Positions 1 to 12,779 of a stretch of 64,000 nucleotides of DNA are shown here, piece after piece; position 1 is the first letter of the stretch; each line of letters starts with the position of its first letter. Made by a program: the position numbers and the translations under genes. The notes beneath the pieces were generated by a model. That model made no database searches and was not told the origin of the DNA. It saw only the letters and a program-made list of their open reading frames with translations. Origin of the DNA: Amphiduros pacificus (Eukaryota > Annelida > Polychaeta > Phyllodocida > Hesionidae); NCBI GenBank assembly GCA_949316495.1, contig OX439000.1, positions 3,288,501 to 3,352,500 on the forward strand. Reading direction: 5' to 3'.

Positions 1-69
1 TGGTGCATATTAAGTTCTGGCTGTCTGGAAAGGTTGGTGATTATTGATTTTATCTGATGATATTTTCAG

Positions 70-158
70 GATGATGAGATATCTGCTATTCTGAGGGAGG
101 ACACAGTGGATGATAATATTTCTCACATGATGCACGGAGTACCCAGCATGCCTTTGAG
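70..158 (+). CDS. Unrecognised protein, third-from-last coding exon
   Basis: An internal exon of 89 bp between an acceptor (TATTTTCAG) and a donor (GTAGGA). It reads as about 29 acidic and polar residues beginning DDEISAILREDT and containing DDNISHMMHG. It ends two bases into a codon, which joins in frame to the exon at 511. The gene runs in from the left edge, so its N-terminal domains are not visible. I do not recognise the protein. The pattern of an acidic EDxxxDN stretch before a T/M-H-G and a later RRxxxLQ recalls the region after the leucine-rich repeats of LRRC56, a ciliary assembly factor, but this resemblance is weak. The reading as an exon is secure; the identity is not. Confidence 0.75.
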
Positions 159-510
159 GTAGGATTCTCAATTCTAATTTTATCTACTACAGACCCACAG
201 ATTCATGCCCATTTCAACCCTGTGGCCCTGCTTAGATGCTTAATTGTCCTGATTTCGCAGGTAGTTACTTCATGGGCATATCTGTATTAAACTGTACTGC
301 ATAGTATATGCTTCACTCAGTAAGACATACAGACATAACAGATGAATACTATGCCAATACCCTTGCAGCAAACAATTTGCTGATGGGAAAAATACCCAAA
401 TTTAGAGCTAAGTCTAAAAACCCAAGGCAAAGAGACACACTATTATTACAAAATAAAACACTAATATAAAACCTTTATACATGTCTTTTTATTTTTATAC
501 CCATTTTCAG

Positions 511-839
511 TGTGGCTGACAGGAGGATTTCTCAACTACAAACATATTCTGAACCTAGGCCAGGGACTGCTGGTTCTCTGCCAGGCACTCCTGAAACTAG
601 ACCAAGAATGACTGGTGAGAGACAAACGACTGTCTCCAGGCCGGGCTCGGCAAGATTGGCTACTCCAGGCTCCAGGCCGGGCTCGGCAAGATTGGCTGCT
701 CCAGGCTCCAGGCCTGGTTCTGCAACTGCTCCAGGCTCCAGGCCTGGTTCTGCAACATCTGGCAGGGGCACAAATACTCAGCCACCAGATGACAGCACTG
801 GACCATCACAGATGGGCAGAGCATCCAATGTTCCACTTG
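511..839 (+). CDS. Unrecognised protein, penultimate coding exon with RPGSA repeats
   Basis: A 329-bp exon between CCATTTTCAG and the donor GTGAGG at 840. Its first base completes a Ser codon from the exon at 70, and it ends on one base of the next codon. The product is low-complexity and basic: Pro, Gly, Ser, Ala, Thr and Arg dominate, with a block of SRPGSAR-type repeats in the middle. No globular domain is visible. Tails of this RPG(S/T)A type are frequent in ciliary and centrosomal proteins, which is suggestive only. The frame stays open for about 30 codons past the donor, but the phase-matched exon at 1930 and the strong donor favour splicing at 839/840. Confidence 0.75.
633..766 (+). 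repeat. In-exon tandem repeat coding for SRPGSA units
   Basis: Four tandem in-frame units. The first two are 36 bp (SRPGSARLATPG-like, with T/A variation) and the later ones are about 30 bp (SRPGSATAPG-like). Each contains CTCCAGGC followed by a glycine and serine stretch. The repeat keeps the reading frame, so copy-number change would lengthen or shorten the tail without breaking the protein. Confidence 0.8.
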
Positions 840-1929
840 GTGAGGGATTTCTTCCATTGATAATAAAAGAATAATTAAAAAATATTTTGAATCAATAAAT
901 TATATCTACTCAAGTAGCAAGAATGCAGCATTATAGGTATGTTGCACACTGCCATGATGTTTTTAGATTTTATCCAATGAATATGCATATAATAATTATT
1001 TGATTCAAATGCACAATTCATACAATTTTGTGACTTTATTCAGGTGAACTGTATTATCCAAGTTTTACATTAGTGGATTCTGATGGTAAAAATATTACAG
1101 AGTGTAAAGAAATGTCAATTAACATTGCCACAATGCACACACACAATTCCAGTTAAGGGCTGCAAGATTTGAATTTTGTTTATGTTTTGTTAATTAATCC
1201 TTCCATTGCTAGATAAACTGAGATATCATTCTGCATTTCAAATTGAATATATACCGGTATATTGGTCATTTTATTTCATTTGTAATGAAGAAGAAAAAGC
1301 TAGTTTGTGAAAAAATATATCACAAAAAAGTTTGTTTAGCTCTTGGAGGGTTAATTGATCATTTAATTTTAATTAAAAGAGGTGTAAATATCATTGACGT
1401 AATTTGCATATATATTCGCACATTTCAGATGAAAAAACTGCTGTGTAAGGATTTGGCATATATCACCAACAAATTTCTGTTTCTTAACAATACTTTAATT
1501 AAATTACTAACATTTAGGTTTGTAAATTGTAAATATCTGCATGTGATTGCATCACAAGTTTTGAATTTTTTAATATATTTTTAATCCATTTTTTCTTGTG
1601 TGAACAACATGTTGTGAATAAATAGCAAAGATACATTCTCACTATTTGATCCATTTATTAACTCAAAAAAAGGATTTTTGGCCATAACATTATTTTGATC
1701 TGTCTCATTATTGTATGAATTAACCTCTCAATAGGGTGGCAGTGTGGATAGATGATGATGTTGAATAGATTTGATTCTTTTTTTCTGTGACTGTTTAGAG
1801 TGAATTTGAGAGTGTTCAATGGATGAAAAGAGATATAATTTAAGATGAGGCTTAAGTTTCAAAATGAACACTATTTTAGGCATGGTCATTTATTATAAAA
1901 TATTTAATATGAGTTTGGATTTGTTTCAG
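840..1929 (+). other. Intron of the unrecognised gene
   Basis: AT-rich DNA between the donor at 840 and the acceptor TTGTTTCAG ending at 1929. I see no exon, repeat array or RNA gene in it. The smaller intron at 159-510 is similar. Confidence 0.6.
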
Positions 1930-2042
1930 ACTCCCTGATGAATTCCAAGGAGGACTTACGGAGTAGTCCCATCCCAGGCATGGTACCGGATACAGAGGAA
2001 ACATCAACACCTTTTCCAACATCTGGGGAGTCTCAGGCCTGA
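1930..2042 (+). CDS. Unrecognised protein, last coding exon
   Basis: The last coding exon: acceptor TTGTTTCAG, then 113 bp ending with TGA at 2040-2042. The single base left by the previous exon plus AC makes an Asp codon, giving DSLMNSKEDLRSSPIPG and then a Ser/Thr/Pro-rich end (TPFPTSGESQA). The phase match on both sides and the polar composition agree with the preceding exon. No C-terminal targeting motif or membrane segment is seen. Confidence 0.7.
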
Positions 2043-5000
2043 GCAAGATGAGCCAGATATTCTCGGAACCCTTCCTTTTCATCACTGGAATTACTGATAC
2101 CCTATGACAAGATAATTTAGGGATATTACCTCCCTGCACCTAGAGGAAAATCTGGTATCTTATTTGATGTGAATTAGTTTAAATGAAAGACAAAACCAAA
2201 GAGAGGAATACAAAATTTGTATTGTATGTCTTTAAAAAGCAATCTTGTCACAGATGCCACCTACCGTTAATTGTAGTATATTTGTAATGTTGGAAAATAC
2301 TGAATTAAAATCTAAAGCTCCAGTGGACCCTCCTAAAATATCATGGCCTCCGGGAAATCAAAAATATTTGATGTATTTGAAAAGTAACCTTTATCATCAT
2401 GAAAAACCATTAGCTTTGCACAAAGCATTTATTTTCTAAGCGCGTGATGTGATAATTGTTATAAAAATCATATTTTGTTTGATATCTGCAATTTAAGTAT
2501 TGTGTATAAACCAATGTAGTATATATTGTGGAAATGAATTCATCATGTTAAAATGTGATCTCCACACTGAAAGGGGAAAAGTGTTAAAATTAATTCAAGT
2601 ATACTCTCTTAAATGAACAAAACCATGTTTAGCAATATTTCTCTATAGATGTGTGTGTAAAGTTTGTGACAAATGTACTGACCCACAATCATTTATTCTG
2701 TGTGTGGTTTAGTGTACCTGTAAGGAACATTAAGTACAATTTGCATTAGGCAGAATATCTCCTACTTTTTTGACCTGATCAATATAATCTACTGCGATGG
2801 CTCCCAAAATTCACTGACCAATATCAGTCGCCATATAAGTTTCACAAATTATCAATAAAGGGACAAAAGTCTGGTATAATTACAAATCTATGGTATATCT
2901 CAGAATTTATCCTATCAAAATGGTCAATAATATTTTTGTATACAAAGCTTCAGAAGATGAGAGATTTTAATTGGAATTTCACAAAGCAGCCAGCTACATT
3001 ATACACAGGGAGTGTTTGGTTAAGGTGACTGCCCTCCGTGTTTACTATTTGTCCTGTATAGATTTTGCCTTCAATATATTGTTTGTCATTGACTGCAAAC
3101 GGAAGTAGCATCATGTGAAATGTATTTGCTTTGTTGGCATTCCTGCACAGGTGTTGTATTATGAAATATGAAATAAACCACACATGGTTACCCCCCAGTA
3201 AAGTCAGAACAATACAGCTAAATGTTATTCATATAACAAGCTTACTCTCAAATTGTAAAAAAAAAATTCTTTCCAAAAATGTTGTAACATAAGAAATTAT
3301 GAATTTTTGTAATGTTTCTTCAGTTTTAGTATCACATGTAATTTTATAATCAGCCACACTTCAATGGCACTGTCAGATTTTGTGGGGGTGGATATGCTAA
3401 TGTATTATATATGAGCACGTTTTGTTGAGGAGGATACGTAATGGAAGTAATACTGCTGACTCATCCATGAACTGGACACGATCGGACTGGACATGATCGA
3501 CAGATTGTTTCCATTGTTTTATAACCTAATATACATTTATAGAATAATGTATGTTGATATTTTGTAACCATATACACCATATACACTGTTAAACCAACTG
3601 GAAAAAGCTATATATTGTAATATATATAGTTATCCTATTTAAAAAAATAGAGTTCTTTCTGTGATGAGTTGTATAATCTTGGGGTGCCAATTTGTACATT
3701 CTTCATGAATTTTACTTGTCAAAAGATATACTGCAAAACATTATTGTGATCATAATCTGATGAATTATTTCTCCCAATTTAAGATGTGAAACCAGCTTTA
3801 ATTTTGTTTATAAGGCCAAATATATTTTATCATTAGCTTCTTTGTCTTTCTTAAATTTCACCAAACTGTACCCTGTTCTGCCAAGAATATGTTCAAAATT
3901 CAATACTTATCATTTTATTTTGGATCCAGGTGATTAAAAGGATGTTGTTTTACAGACATTAGATGCATAGATTTTATGTTGATGCAAATGTAAATGGGTG
4001 CATGGTTAAATGATGATATGGAGATGTACATACAGACAGCTTATACGAGGACACGGCAGGTCTCCTCCCACACCTTCAGTCTCCTCCCACACCTCCAATA
4101 TGCCGCAGATACTTCACCATACATACAATTATTATTGTGTCAGTATATGAATCCAGATCATTACCAAACCTCCCCGAGGACAGGAGGTGTGGTGGGTTCA
4201 TTTCCCACTACCGGCAGGGTTATTTTCACACTGGGTAAAAGGCTAAAAAAATGACCTGATATTGCCATAGTTACTGAAAGGCTCATAAAAACACCATTTC
4301 ACGATTTTACCAAACCATCCAAAGAGTCATGTCAAAGAACAGTGAAGCTAATAATCAAATATCTTTGGCCTATTTATGTAATTAAGAAGATGAGAAACAA
4401 TTTATAACGGAAAACCAATAATATTGTGATAACAATTTTTAATTTTTTTCTCCTAAATGTTGTTTCTCTAAGGTACTATGGCTGGTCCAGAGTGCTATTT
4501 TTATGTCTTTGTATTGAATGCTTTTATAATGCTATATCATATTAAATAGTCATCACTTTGTGAACACATTTTATATGTAGAAGAAATAATGTGTACTTGA
4601 TGAAGGCATAGATTGACTGGAACAATACATTGTATTTGTTTGAATATAATTCACTTTCCCAACACCATCTGCTGATTATAACCAAATCTATATGTTACCA
4701 GGTAGAAAAGTGATATTTTGTCCAAGAATAATTGTTCTACTGCTGATGTTTTATCATTTATGTACCATGATAATCATTGAATAAAGATTAAATTTATCTT
4801 TTCATTATCATTATCAAAAGTTAATTATTTAACTCAGGTCAGCTATTTCCCTTTTTGTCATTTATTCAAAAGTATATTTTAATTTAGAAAAGTATCTAAT
4901 AAGGGCAAGAAATCAAATATTCCAGATAAACAGATAAAAATGAATGTTGCAGATTTTAAAAAAGTGAGAAAATCTATTCTAAAAATAGAATTTTGAATAT

Positions 5001-5640
5001 GGTTTCATATCTCAAGAATACACCAGGTGGCACTTTATATGATTAAAAATCCCTTTAAACTGATTTATCCCTATTTATTGAACAGAAAGGCACTTCTTCA
5101 ATTACTAAATAAAATTAACTTTATATAACTATATTGGAGGGGACCTTTTATGAATACCAGGGGAGATTGGGAAACTTTCAAGCAACATGAAACTGCGACT
5201 CAGTTTTATCAGTTGATGGTAGATGTTAATCACACCTCAGTTTTGTTAAAAGCAGAAAAACAAATCACAGCACTCCTTTCTTCATGTTCATGTGACATTT
5301 ATATAATGTATATAATCTATATAGGAGAGTGGCATCTTTTCTTGCTTCATGAGAGGTACGAGGCCCATTGCTTTAATCTTATATATATGTATTTCTTAGT
5401 GGGATGCTTTTACAGAGTATACTTATAGATGTAGATTGAGGAAGACACGAAATGAGACTTACTGTGAAACTTATTTTGTTACTAAATTACTTAATATGAA
5501 ACTCTCTCCCATTTATGGATATTGTTAGAATTAAAGCTTCAAAACTTGTTTTATTCCACAGAAGTTTATGGTAATAACTCTTCATAATTCAAAGTTGATT
5601 GAAAAGAACAGAGCAAGACATGTATGTACTGTTTGCCATA
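2043..5640 (+). other. 3' UTR then intergenic DNA
   Basis: AT-rich sequence with no convincing exon. Candidate poly(A) signals (AATAAA) for the upstream plus-strand gene lie at 2854-2859 and 4780-4785; the second is followed by further A/T-rich sequence. Around 4180-4215 there is a short GGGTTCATTTCCC motif that resembles a Pol III B box, but no matching A box was found. Confidence 0.4.
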
Positions 5641-6277
5641 CAGGGTAGTTTATTTATTGGGCTCTATGTGAGAGAGTACAACGTGGTACACTTATGATCA
5701 GATTATGTTCAGTGGTCATTTCCATTTTGTCTACATACTAGTACACTACCATGGATTACTGGTCTCCACCTTACACAATGAGCCTGTGCATGCAGAGTGC
5801 TGTTATTTTGCCAGGCAGAGCCCCCTGGTAGAGGCAGCCATAACCGGTGGTGGCTCCATGACAAGTAGTGTCTCAAACTAGTAGAATTATTTACTATGTG
5901 GAGTTTTAAAACTTGAATGTGTGCTACATGAAACAATGAGGCCAGAACCCATAAAATACCCTCCCGTCTTATTTATAGTTTTATTTCAGACACATACACA
6001 TACAACTACTTTTCGTACATTTTCATTAGTTTTCTAAGAAAGAGTTGTCACTTTTCATCAACAATAAAGTACAGTTCAACTCTTGTGACTGAAGGGCGAG
6101 GACTTCAAATTATTGTGTGAATTTTGCGGGGGGAAAGAAGAGGACAACTCTTTCTGTAAATAATCTTTTACATTTTACCATCTTTTCACAAAACATTCTG
6201 TGAATTCAGCATGCTAGAGTGCATAAACCAAATACATATTGTATGAGACATAACCATTGATACACACGCATTGTATT

Positions 6278-6424
6278 CAGGGTGTCAAATCACATGATGC
6301 AATCAAAACAACTTGTCATAATACAATGACAATTGTGATTATTAGTCTGGATGGCTGGTCATAAAAATTGGCAATAAAAGCACTTTGTCAAAGAAATTTT
6401 AATCTCACGTGATTTGACACCCTG
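6278..6424. mobile_element. hAT-like MITE, 147 bp
   Basis: The ends are perfect 16-bp inverted repeats (CAGGGTGTCAAATCAC at the left, its complement at the right), and similarity continues a few bases inward. CAGGG-type ends and the short length are typical of non-autonomous hAT elements. An 8-bp target duplication is not convincing, so it may be an old copy or a simple inverted repeat. Confidence 0.5.
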
Positions 6425-8597
6425 ATCGGATATGGGCTCACACTTAATTGGTCACTGGTCATAAATAGTACACAGAATATACTATTATCAAGCAGGTTTA
6501 TCTAATAAATAGTTATGGTTCTCTAATATACACTGTCACATCTAAGTTCTCACCTACTGTACAATTGTTTATACATCTTACAGTTTAGAATGATTATACA
6601 CCAACATGACTATATAGAATGGCAGAAATGGCAGTCACTTTTTGGTCATTTCATTTTTGGAAAAAAAAAATGTGCTGATTTTAGCAAGTTTACCTAATTA
6701 TGCAAACACTGCCTAGAGTATGAGAAAACAACAGTGAAATATTTGGTCAATATCTCTCCTCTGAAAACTGACACCAAAGAGTGACTGCAATATTCCGATT
6801 GAATGTTGAATGTGTCCACAGAGAGGGATCTCCCAATGATTTGATTACATTTATAACAGGACTAGGTACAGTGCAAGGAATGCCTGCGGGACACAGAGTA
6901 TGTCACTCTCATATTTGTAAGGAAAGAAGAGTACAATAATAAAGAGAAATAACAAAAATAAGTTGTTATAACAAGAATGTAATTTTGGTGTGTGACCCTT
7001 AGCAGGGCGAGCTAATGATACTTTTTTATGTAAATAACAATATAACTATAATGTAAGTTGTCTGTCCTCTGGTTTGGAATGTCCCAAGTGCTCTATATAT
7101 CTAGAAACAGGATAACAATATGTTTAAGTGACCAACTAGTCCAACCTTGGTAGGTTATCAAAGTCACCACTAGAGGGAGTGATAAGCCATTGAGGATTTA
7201 ATAAAATGGGACCAGTGAAAGCAGCAAGCAGCCCCACTTATTAAACTTACACTCTTCTGCCACATAAACATTCTGCAAATAACCTTGCATTCTATTTTTA
7301 AAGGCAAGATTGATAACTTGTTAAATTTCTCGGATTAAGTTTGAAATACTTTCTTAGGGAGATAATTTACATATATATAGTTTGTGTATATGGATATTTG
7401 GTTCTTTGTGACCATATATATGACTTGGTGACCATATTTAGGCTAATCAGATTTTAAAGTTGGACCAATTTTGATAATAAATGATAATGCACTGATTTTT
7501 CCATTACATGTATTTTGCCATGATAAATCACTCTCAATCACATACATGTATACAGTGAGCTGACTAGACTAGAATGCCCTGTTAAATGTTTGGTCAATGG
7601 CTTGTCACTCCCTTTTACAAAATAGCTGAATTGGGCCAATCAGATCAAGGCTTTCATACACAGTCACACTGAGGCAGTCATTTTGTGTGGTTACAGCCTA
7701 TTGGTTGGTTGGACTGCTGATGCTCCTCTCTGAAGACCACAGCTGCAGCAGCACAAGATGCAATGTAGGCAGTGCTGCCACCTACAATCTGAGCTCTGTC
7801 TAGTAAACAGAAATGCCTACACATTTAAGGTGATGATGATGCACAAAGAATTTGTCATGTTTGCTTAGAACTATACACAAGTTTGTTTTTTTTCCAACAA
7901 ATAACACAACACAAGACAAATGTTGGCAGTCTCCATTTCTGGACACCACCCTCACATTCACCATACACTTTCTCTACTCTTCAACTTGATGGGGATTAAT
8001 ATTGCTTATTTGCTGTGAAGTCAACATGTCATGCTTTCCGCCAAGACACCAAACAAGACTTTTTCTGGCTTAACTGCCTAATATTTTACCTGGCACTTCA
8101 ACATGCTTAAAGCCCTCATTAATTGTATGAGTTACATTTCAGCATTTTAACAATCACAATTTTTAAAGATGTTCTTCCTTTTTTTCTCATGCCTTTGTAA
8201 CCCATCAGGAACTAGATCCAGCTAGTTTGGTTCATAATTGTTTTCATAAAACATGACGTCTGACCCCTTTAGTTGACTGTGACGCCAGATAAAAGGAAAC
8301 AAATGCCTCTGAAATAGTACAGAGTGTCATGCCTCCCATAATCACATATCCTGCTCTGGTAAAAATGCAATAAAAATAATACGGCATTTCAAATCATTCT
8401 TTAAAACAGTAACTTGACTGACAATACTGAAACATAATAACCCTGATATGAAATGAACACATAACTGGAATGAACATTCTGCAAGTGGAAAACTGCCAGA
8501 TTACATGTCAAAGACACCTTAAAAATCCTCCCGATATCATATTTTTTCTTGAGACATGACACCCTGTTCAAATCCCAGAGCATAACAACAGATATAT

Positions 8598-8660
8598 ACA
8601 CATAACCTATCTGAGCTGTCAATCAAACACATAACCTATCTGAGCTGTCAATCAAACACA
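8598..8660. repeat. 29-bp direct duplication
   Basis: Two adjacent identical copies of a 29-bp unit containing CATAACCTATCTGAGCTGTC. No function is apparent. Confidence 0.85.
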
Positions 8661-9601
8661 GGTAACTCCCAACGACACCCACATTCACCAATCAACACTC
8701 ATGCCAGGTAAATTTGCGTACATTTACAGCATTTTTCAATTTCATATTTATACATATATAATTTATATATATATGTCAATCACTGTGAGTTAAGTTGATC
8801 TAGTTGATGCTGGTCCAACGCCTTGGATATTAAACAATAGAGTCAAGATAGATTGAATCATATGCATGATAGAGTTGAGGCTGACTATATAACCAACAGA
8901 GAAGTACAATGGGAATGATTCACGGCTCCCCTGCCGCATATATTATGTATACATCTTCTTCTCACTCATTGTGATGTAGGCTACACTGATCTTGTATCAC
9001 CGGAGAGAAGGTAACAATAATAATACAAGATATCGCATCTCTTTGTTGTCATGATGAGAAGTCTCTCTCCATTTCACAATGTCTTTCCTCTGTGGAGCAT
9101 CGCGCAGTATATATGCTGGGTGGCAGATGGTCAGTAACATTGGCATTTGTTTGACTGCATTGGAGCATGGCTGGAGCATGTTGTGAGAGGGGTTTTCCCC
9201 CCAATTAGTCCCTATATCACATGTCTAGTCTACAACAGTCTACATAAAGAATGCATATATTTCTAGGATTATTCCAATATGCGGTACGAGCCCAGTACCA
9301 GTAGATTAATTAATGAACAAAGTCAGTGATTAGATTTAATGAGCACAAAAATGTAGTATTAATGTAAGTTAACTGTAGTCGAGTAAGTTATACTGGCGGT
9401 TAAAAGTTGGTGTCTGTATACGTAATGATGAGAGCTTATGCAATCAGTGAAATGCCAGCTAGCAACAAATAGTTGATCATTTTGTACAAGTTGCTTTATG
9501 AAGTGAAGCTCCTTCAGAGAGACGTGCTCCATACTATCTTCTCAAACTTCCAACCATGCTCCACTCCTATTGTGCTATCAATGCACAAAACATTATTTTA
9601 T

Positions 9602-9607
9602 TTTATT
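9602..9607 (-). terminator. Candidate Rab3 poly(A) signal
   Basis: AATAAA on the minus strand, 66 nt beyond the Rab3 stop. It sits in a run of TTATT repeats, so it may be there by chance; more distal signals also exist. Confidence 0.3.
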
Positions 9608-9672
9608 ATTATTATAATATTCTTATTATTCTTATTATATTTTTCAATAGTTATGTGACGCCGCGGATATTA

Positions 9673-9860
9673 TTAGCACTGGCAGCCTCCATTTTGGGGG
9701 TTGGGGTTTTCTGTGAGTCGCTTTGTCTGGGGGTTGTTGACGATGGTGGGGTCCGAGTCCAGACTCTCGGACATCTTGTCGCAGATGATGTCTACCAGTC
9801 GTTCAAACACCGCCTTAACATTGATGTTCTCCTTTGCTGACGTCTCAAAGAACTCCAGGC
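9673..9860 (-). CDS. rab3: Rab3 GTPase, last coding exon
   Basis: The minus-strand exon begins after CTTGCAG and completes a Gly codon left by either version of exon 4. It encodes residues 158-218. [10 protein letters not shown] supplies the G5 (SAK) guanine-specificity motif, followed by the alpha-5 helix ([18 protein letters not shown]), which is strongly conserved in Rab3. A variable Asn/Pro-rich linker then leads to the terminal Cys-Gln-Cys. A CXC end is the double geranylgeranylation site that anchors Rab3 to secretory or synaptic vesicles. Stop TAA is at 9673-9675. The predicted protein is 218 residues; vertebrate Rab3A is about 220. Confidence 0.97.
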
Positions 9861-10206
9861 CTGCAAGACAAAATAGACATTTGTTACCTATCTGAGGTCC
9901 TTTGATATCATATTTTAGAAGAAAAGAATGCTTTTAATCATTTTACTTGATGATTGGAATATTGACCTCTAAAAAAGCAATTCAGCATGTAAATGATAGT
10001 ATTCTAGATAAAATACACACAAAGGAACCACATAAAAAAGATTTAAAAAATCAAAAACATTAGATATATTCAGGGATAATCCTAATTTAGTATTCTTTGT
10101 TTTGAAACCCAGTCATTTAAAGGAAGTGAGGACATGTTAAAAGTGCAGAGTAAAATTATTTAAACATTTAAAGTACAATACATGGGTCTAATGACTAGAA
10201 TACCAC

Positions 10207-10490
10207 GATGATTAGAATATCATAAGAATTAGAACAGCACTAGGATTAGAATATCATTAGAATTAGAACAGCACTATGATTAGAATATCATTAGAATTAG
10301 AACAGCACTATGATTAGAATATCATTAGAATTAGAACAGCACTAGGATTAGAATATCATTAGAATTAGAACACTACTATGATTAGAATATCATTAGAATT
10401 AGAACACTACTATGATTAGAATATCATTAGAATTAGAACACTACTATGATTAGAATATCATAAGAATTAGAACAGCACTATGATTAGAAC
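10207..10490. repeat. 34-bp tandem array, about 8 copies
   Basis: The unit contains GATTAGAATATCATTAGAAT followed by AGAACAGCACTAT. Eight copies have AATATCAT starts spaced 34 bp apart. Degenerate relatives (TAGAATACCATT, TAGAATACTGCT) continue to about 10655, as if an older array decayed on that side. Confidence 0.9.
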
Positions 10491-10993
10491 ACTGCTGGAA
10501 TTAGTATACCATTGGGATTAGAATACTGCTAGAATACTGCTAGAAATAATACCACTTGAATTAGAATACCATTTAGAATTTGAATACCGTTTGAATTAGA
10601 ATACTGCTAGAATTAATACCACTTGAACCAGAATACCAAGTGCTAGAATTAGAATACCATACAAAATCACCATGAAGAATATCACATAATGTGGTAAAGT
10701 AAGAAAAAAATCACACAAAAACATTATAAATATACTAATACAGTTTCAAATAGAAAAGGTAAAACAGAACTCTCATAAACAAATGTTGCACTTGCTTGCA
10801 TTCACTTGGCACCACACACACAATGATTTTAGTATTCCTGATTTCAGTTGAACATTTCCCTTCTATACCCATTACACTTCATTATATTAATTATATAATC
10901 AACCAAAGCTGACTCATTATGTTTCCACAAATAGCACAAGTGATAATGGTATTCATTATCATAGGTGGTTAAGTATACCACATCATTAAACTG

Positions 10994-10995
<2 letters not shown>

Positions 10996-11061
<66 letters not shown>
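10996..11061. repeat. (AT)n microsatellite
   Basis: About 33 uninterrupted TA dinucleotides. The open frames that cross it (YIYIYI) are artefacts of the repeat. Confidence 0.97.
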
Positions 11062-11063
<2 letters not shown>

Positions 11064-11363
11064 TCTGAAACTAGCCTTAAAGGAAAACAGCAATCAAATA
11101 ATAAATTGTCCTCAATAATAAGCTCATTGCTATGGAAAATCAATTTTAGACGGACATGTTGCAATTTTTGTTTTGTAAAGGTGTTTGAATTGAAAATCTC
11201 TACATTCAAAAGAATTTCTAAATGGTGTGCTAGTCTTTTAATGGCATGAATCCACCCATAAACCATATCTATTACAAACATTTATAAAAGCTGACATCAA
11301 CAATGAAATCAATAGTGAACTTCATTATTATCATATGACTTGATCACGGAAAACAGGGCTGAA

Positions 11364-11905
11364 AACAAGGCAATGATAAGCAGGACTAACATAGCAGCAC
11401 TTTAACCCTTGCTCCCGGCCTGGATCTCGTGATGCATCACAAGGCAATAATAGTCAGCACCACGGAGGCAGCACTTTAACCCTTGCTCCAGGCCTGGATC
11501 TCATGATGCATCACAAGGCAATAATAGTCGGCACCAGGGAGACAGCACTTTAACCCTTGCTCCAGGCCTGGATCTCATGATGCATCACAAGGCAATAATA
11601 GTCGGCACCAGGGAGGCAGCACTTTAACCCTTGCTCCAGGCCTGGACCTCGTGATGCATCACAAGGCAATAATAGTCAGCACCAGGGAGGCAGCACTTTA
11701 ACCCTTGCTCCAGGCCTGGATCTCATGATGCGTCACAAGGCAATAATAGTCAGCACCAGGGAGGCAGCACTTTAACCCTTGCTCCAGGCCTGGACCTTGT
11801 GATGCGTCACAAGGCAATAATAGTCAGCACCAGGGAGGCAGCACTTTAACCCTTGCTCCAGGCCTGGATCTCGTGATGCATCACAGTGAAGACAAGGCAA
11901 TAACA
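11364..11905. repeat. 74-bp tandem array, seven copies
   Basis: Seven copies starting CAGCACTTTAACCCTTGCTC at 11395, 11469, 11543, 11617, 11691, 11765 and 11839, exactly 74 bp apart, with a partial copy before and a broken one after. Each unit carries the palindrome TGATGCATCA or a one-base variant (TGATGCGTCA). Confidence 0.95.
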
Positions 11906-12779
11906 GCCTCTGACTGCCATCACACAACCTCATCACTCTATCACATATCAGCAGTCTGCGAGTGGTGCCGGTTAGGACGGAGGTATTCTGGGCTTCTGCG
12001 ATAGATCCCAGCCAAGTCAGAACAGGACATTACATGATGGCTGATCACTGGCTGCGGGGAGGACACTCTCGGGTGTGTACCGCTGTTATGAGGACATCAA
12101 ATGGCCACATACATGAACATGATGACAGGAAGTGGCCATGATTCAAGATGGCGGCAGGTCAAATAGCAGGGCATCATGGGAGATAGAACAGCCCGGAGTT
12201 CTGAGAAACAATTAAGGACCATACCTTGCAGGATCAAGTCAGCAAATCAGGCATCACATTCTGATGGAATATGGCTACGCTGAAAGGCTATTTGATAAAA
12301 TACTGCTCTGAGTAGAGTCATTTGCCACTCCCTTCCAAACGACGAGAATTTGTTTAGGCTTTGATCTTTCATAGAGGGGATATAACGTCTAACCCTTTGA
12401 CATTTATCTAACTTGATTCATGCATTCGTCCTAAATTCCTCGACAGAAACAAATGCTTTCATCACACGGAACTTGACTTCAATCATTCTTCTTTATTGAC
12501 ATGATGCCATGTTAGATCTAGACAATATAACCTGAGATATCATCTTTTCACTTGTGGTATATAGAGAGTCATTTAATGGACCACAAATGTCCAGGAAAAA
12601 GCACATTACAATGTCTTTTAAAAAAAAAGACATTCTTGTTTATCTAACCATTCAAGTTTTCTAAAAGAAAAGTTTGCAAAAAATACCTCACTGCCATAAA
12701 ATAATCCAGATTGGAGGTAATAAGCATATGAACAACTTTGCTTTATGTCAATCAATACATACATGTAGAAGACAGAGGG

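Larger units (their letters stand above)
5641..9672 (-). other. Rab3 3' UTR and/or intergenic DNA
   Basis: The region downstream of the Rab3 stop codon on the minus strand. The nearest AATAAA on that strand is at 9602-9607, 66 nt past the stop. Others occur near 5966-5990 and 5645-5660, so a long 3' UTR reaching towards the convergent gene is possible. The region also holds a small hAT-like MITE (6278-6424) and a 29-bp tandem duplication (8598-8660). No other gene was seen. Confidence 0.4.

Noticed and set aside
4180-4215. tRNA gene or SINE from a GGGTTCATTTCCC B-box-like motif
   Set aside because: No A box at the right distance and no cloverleaf.
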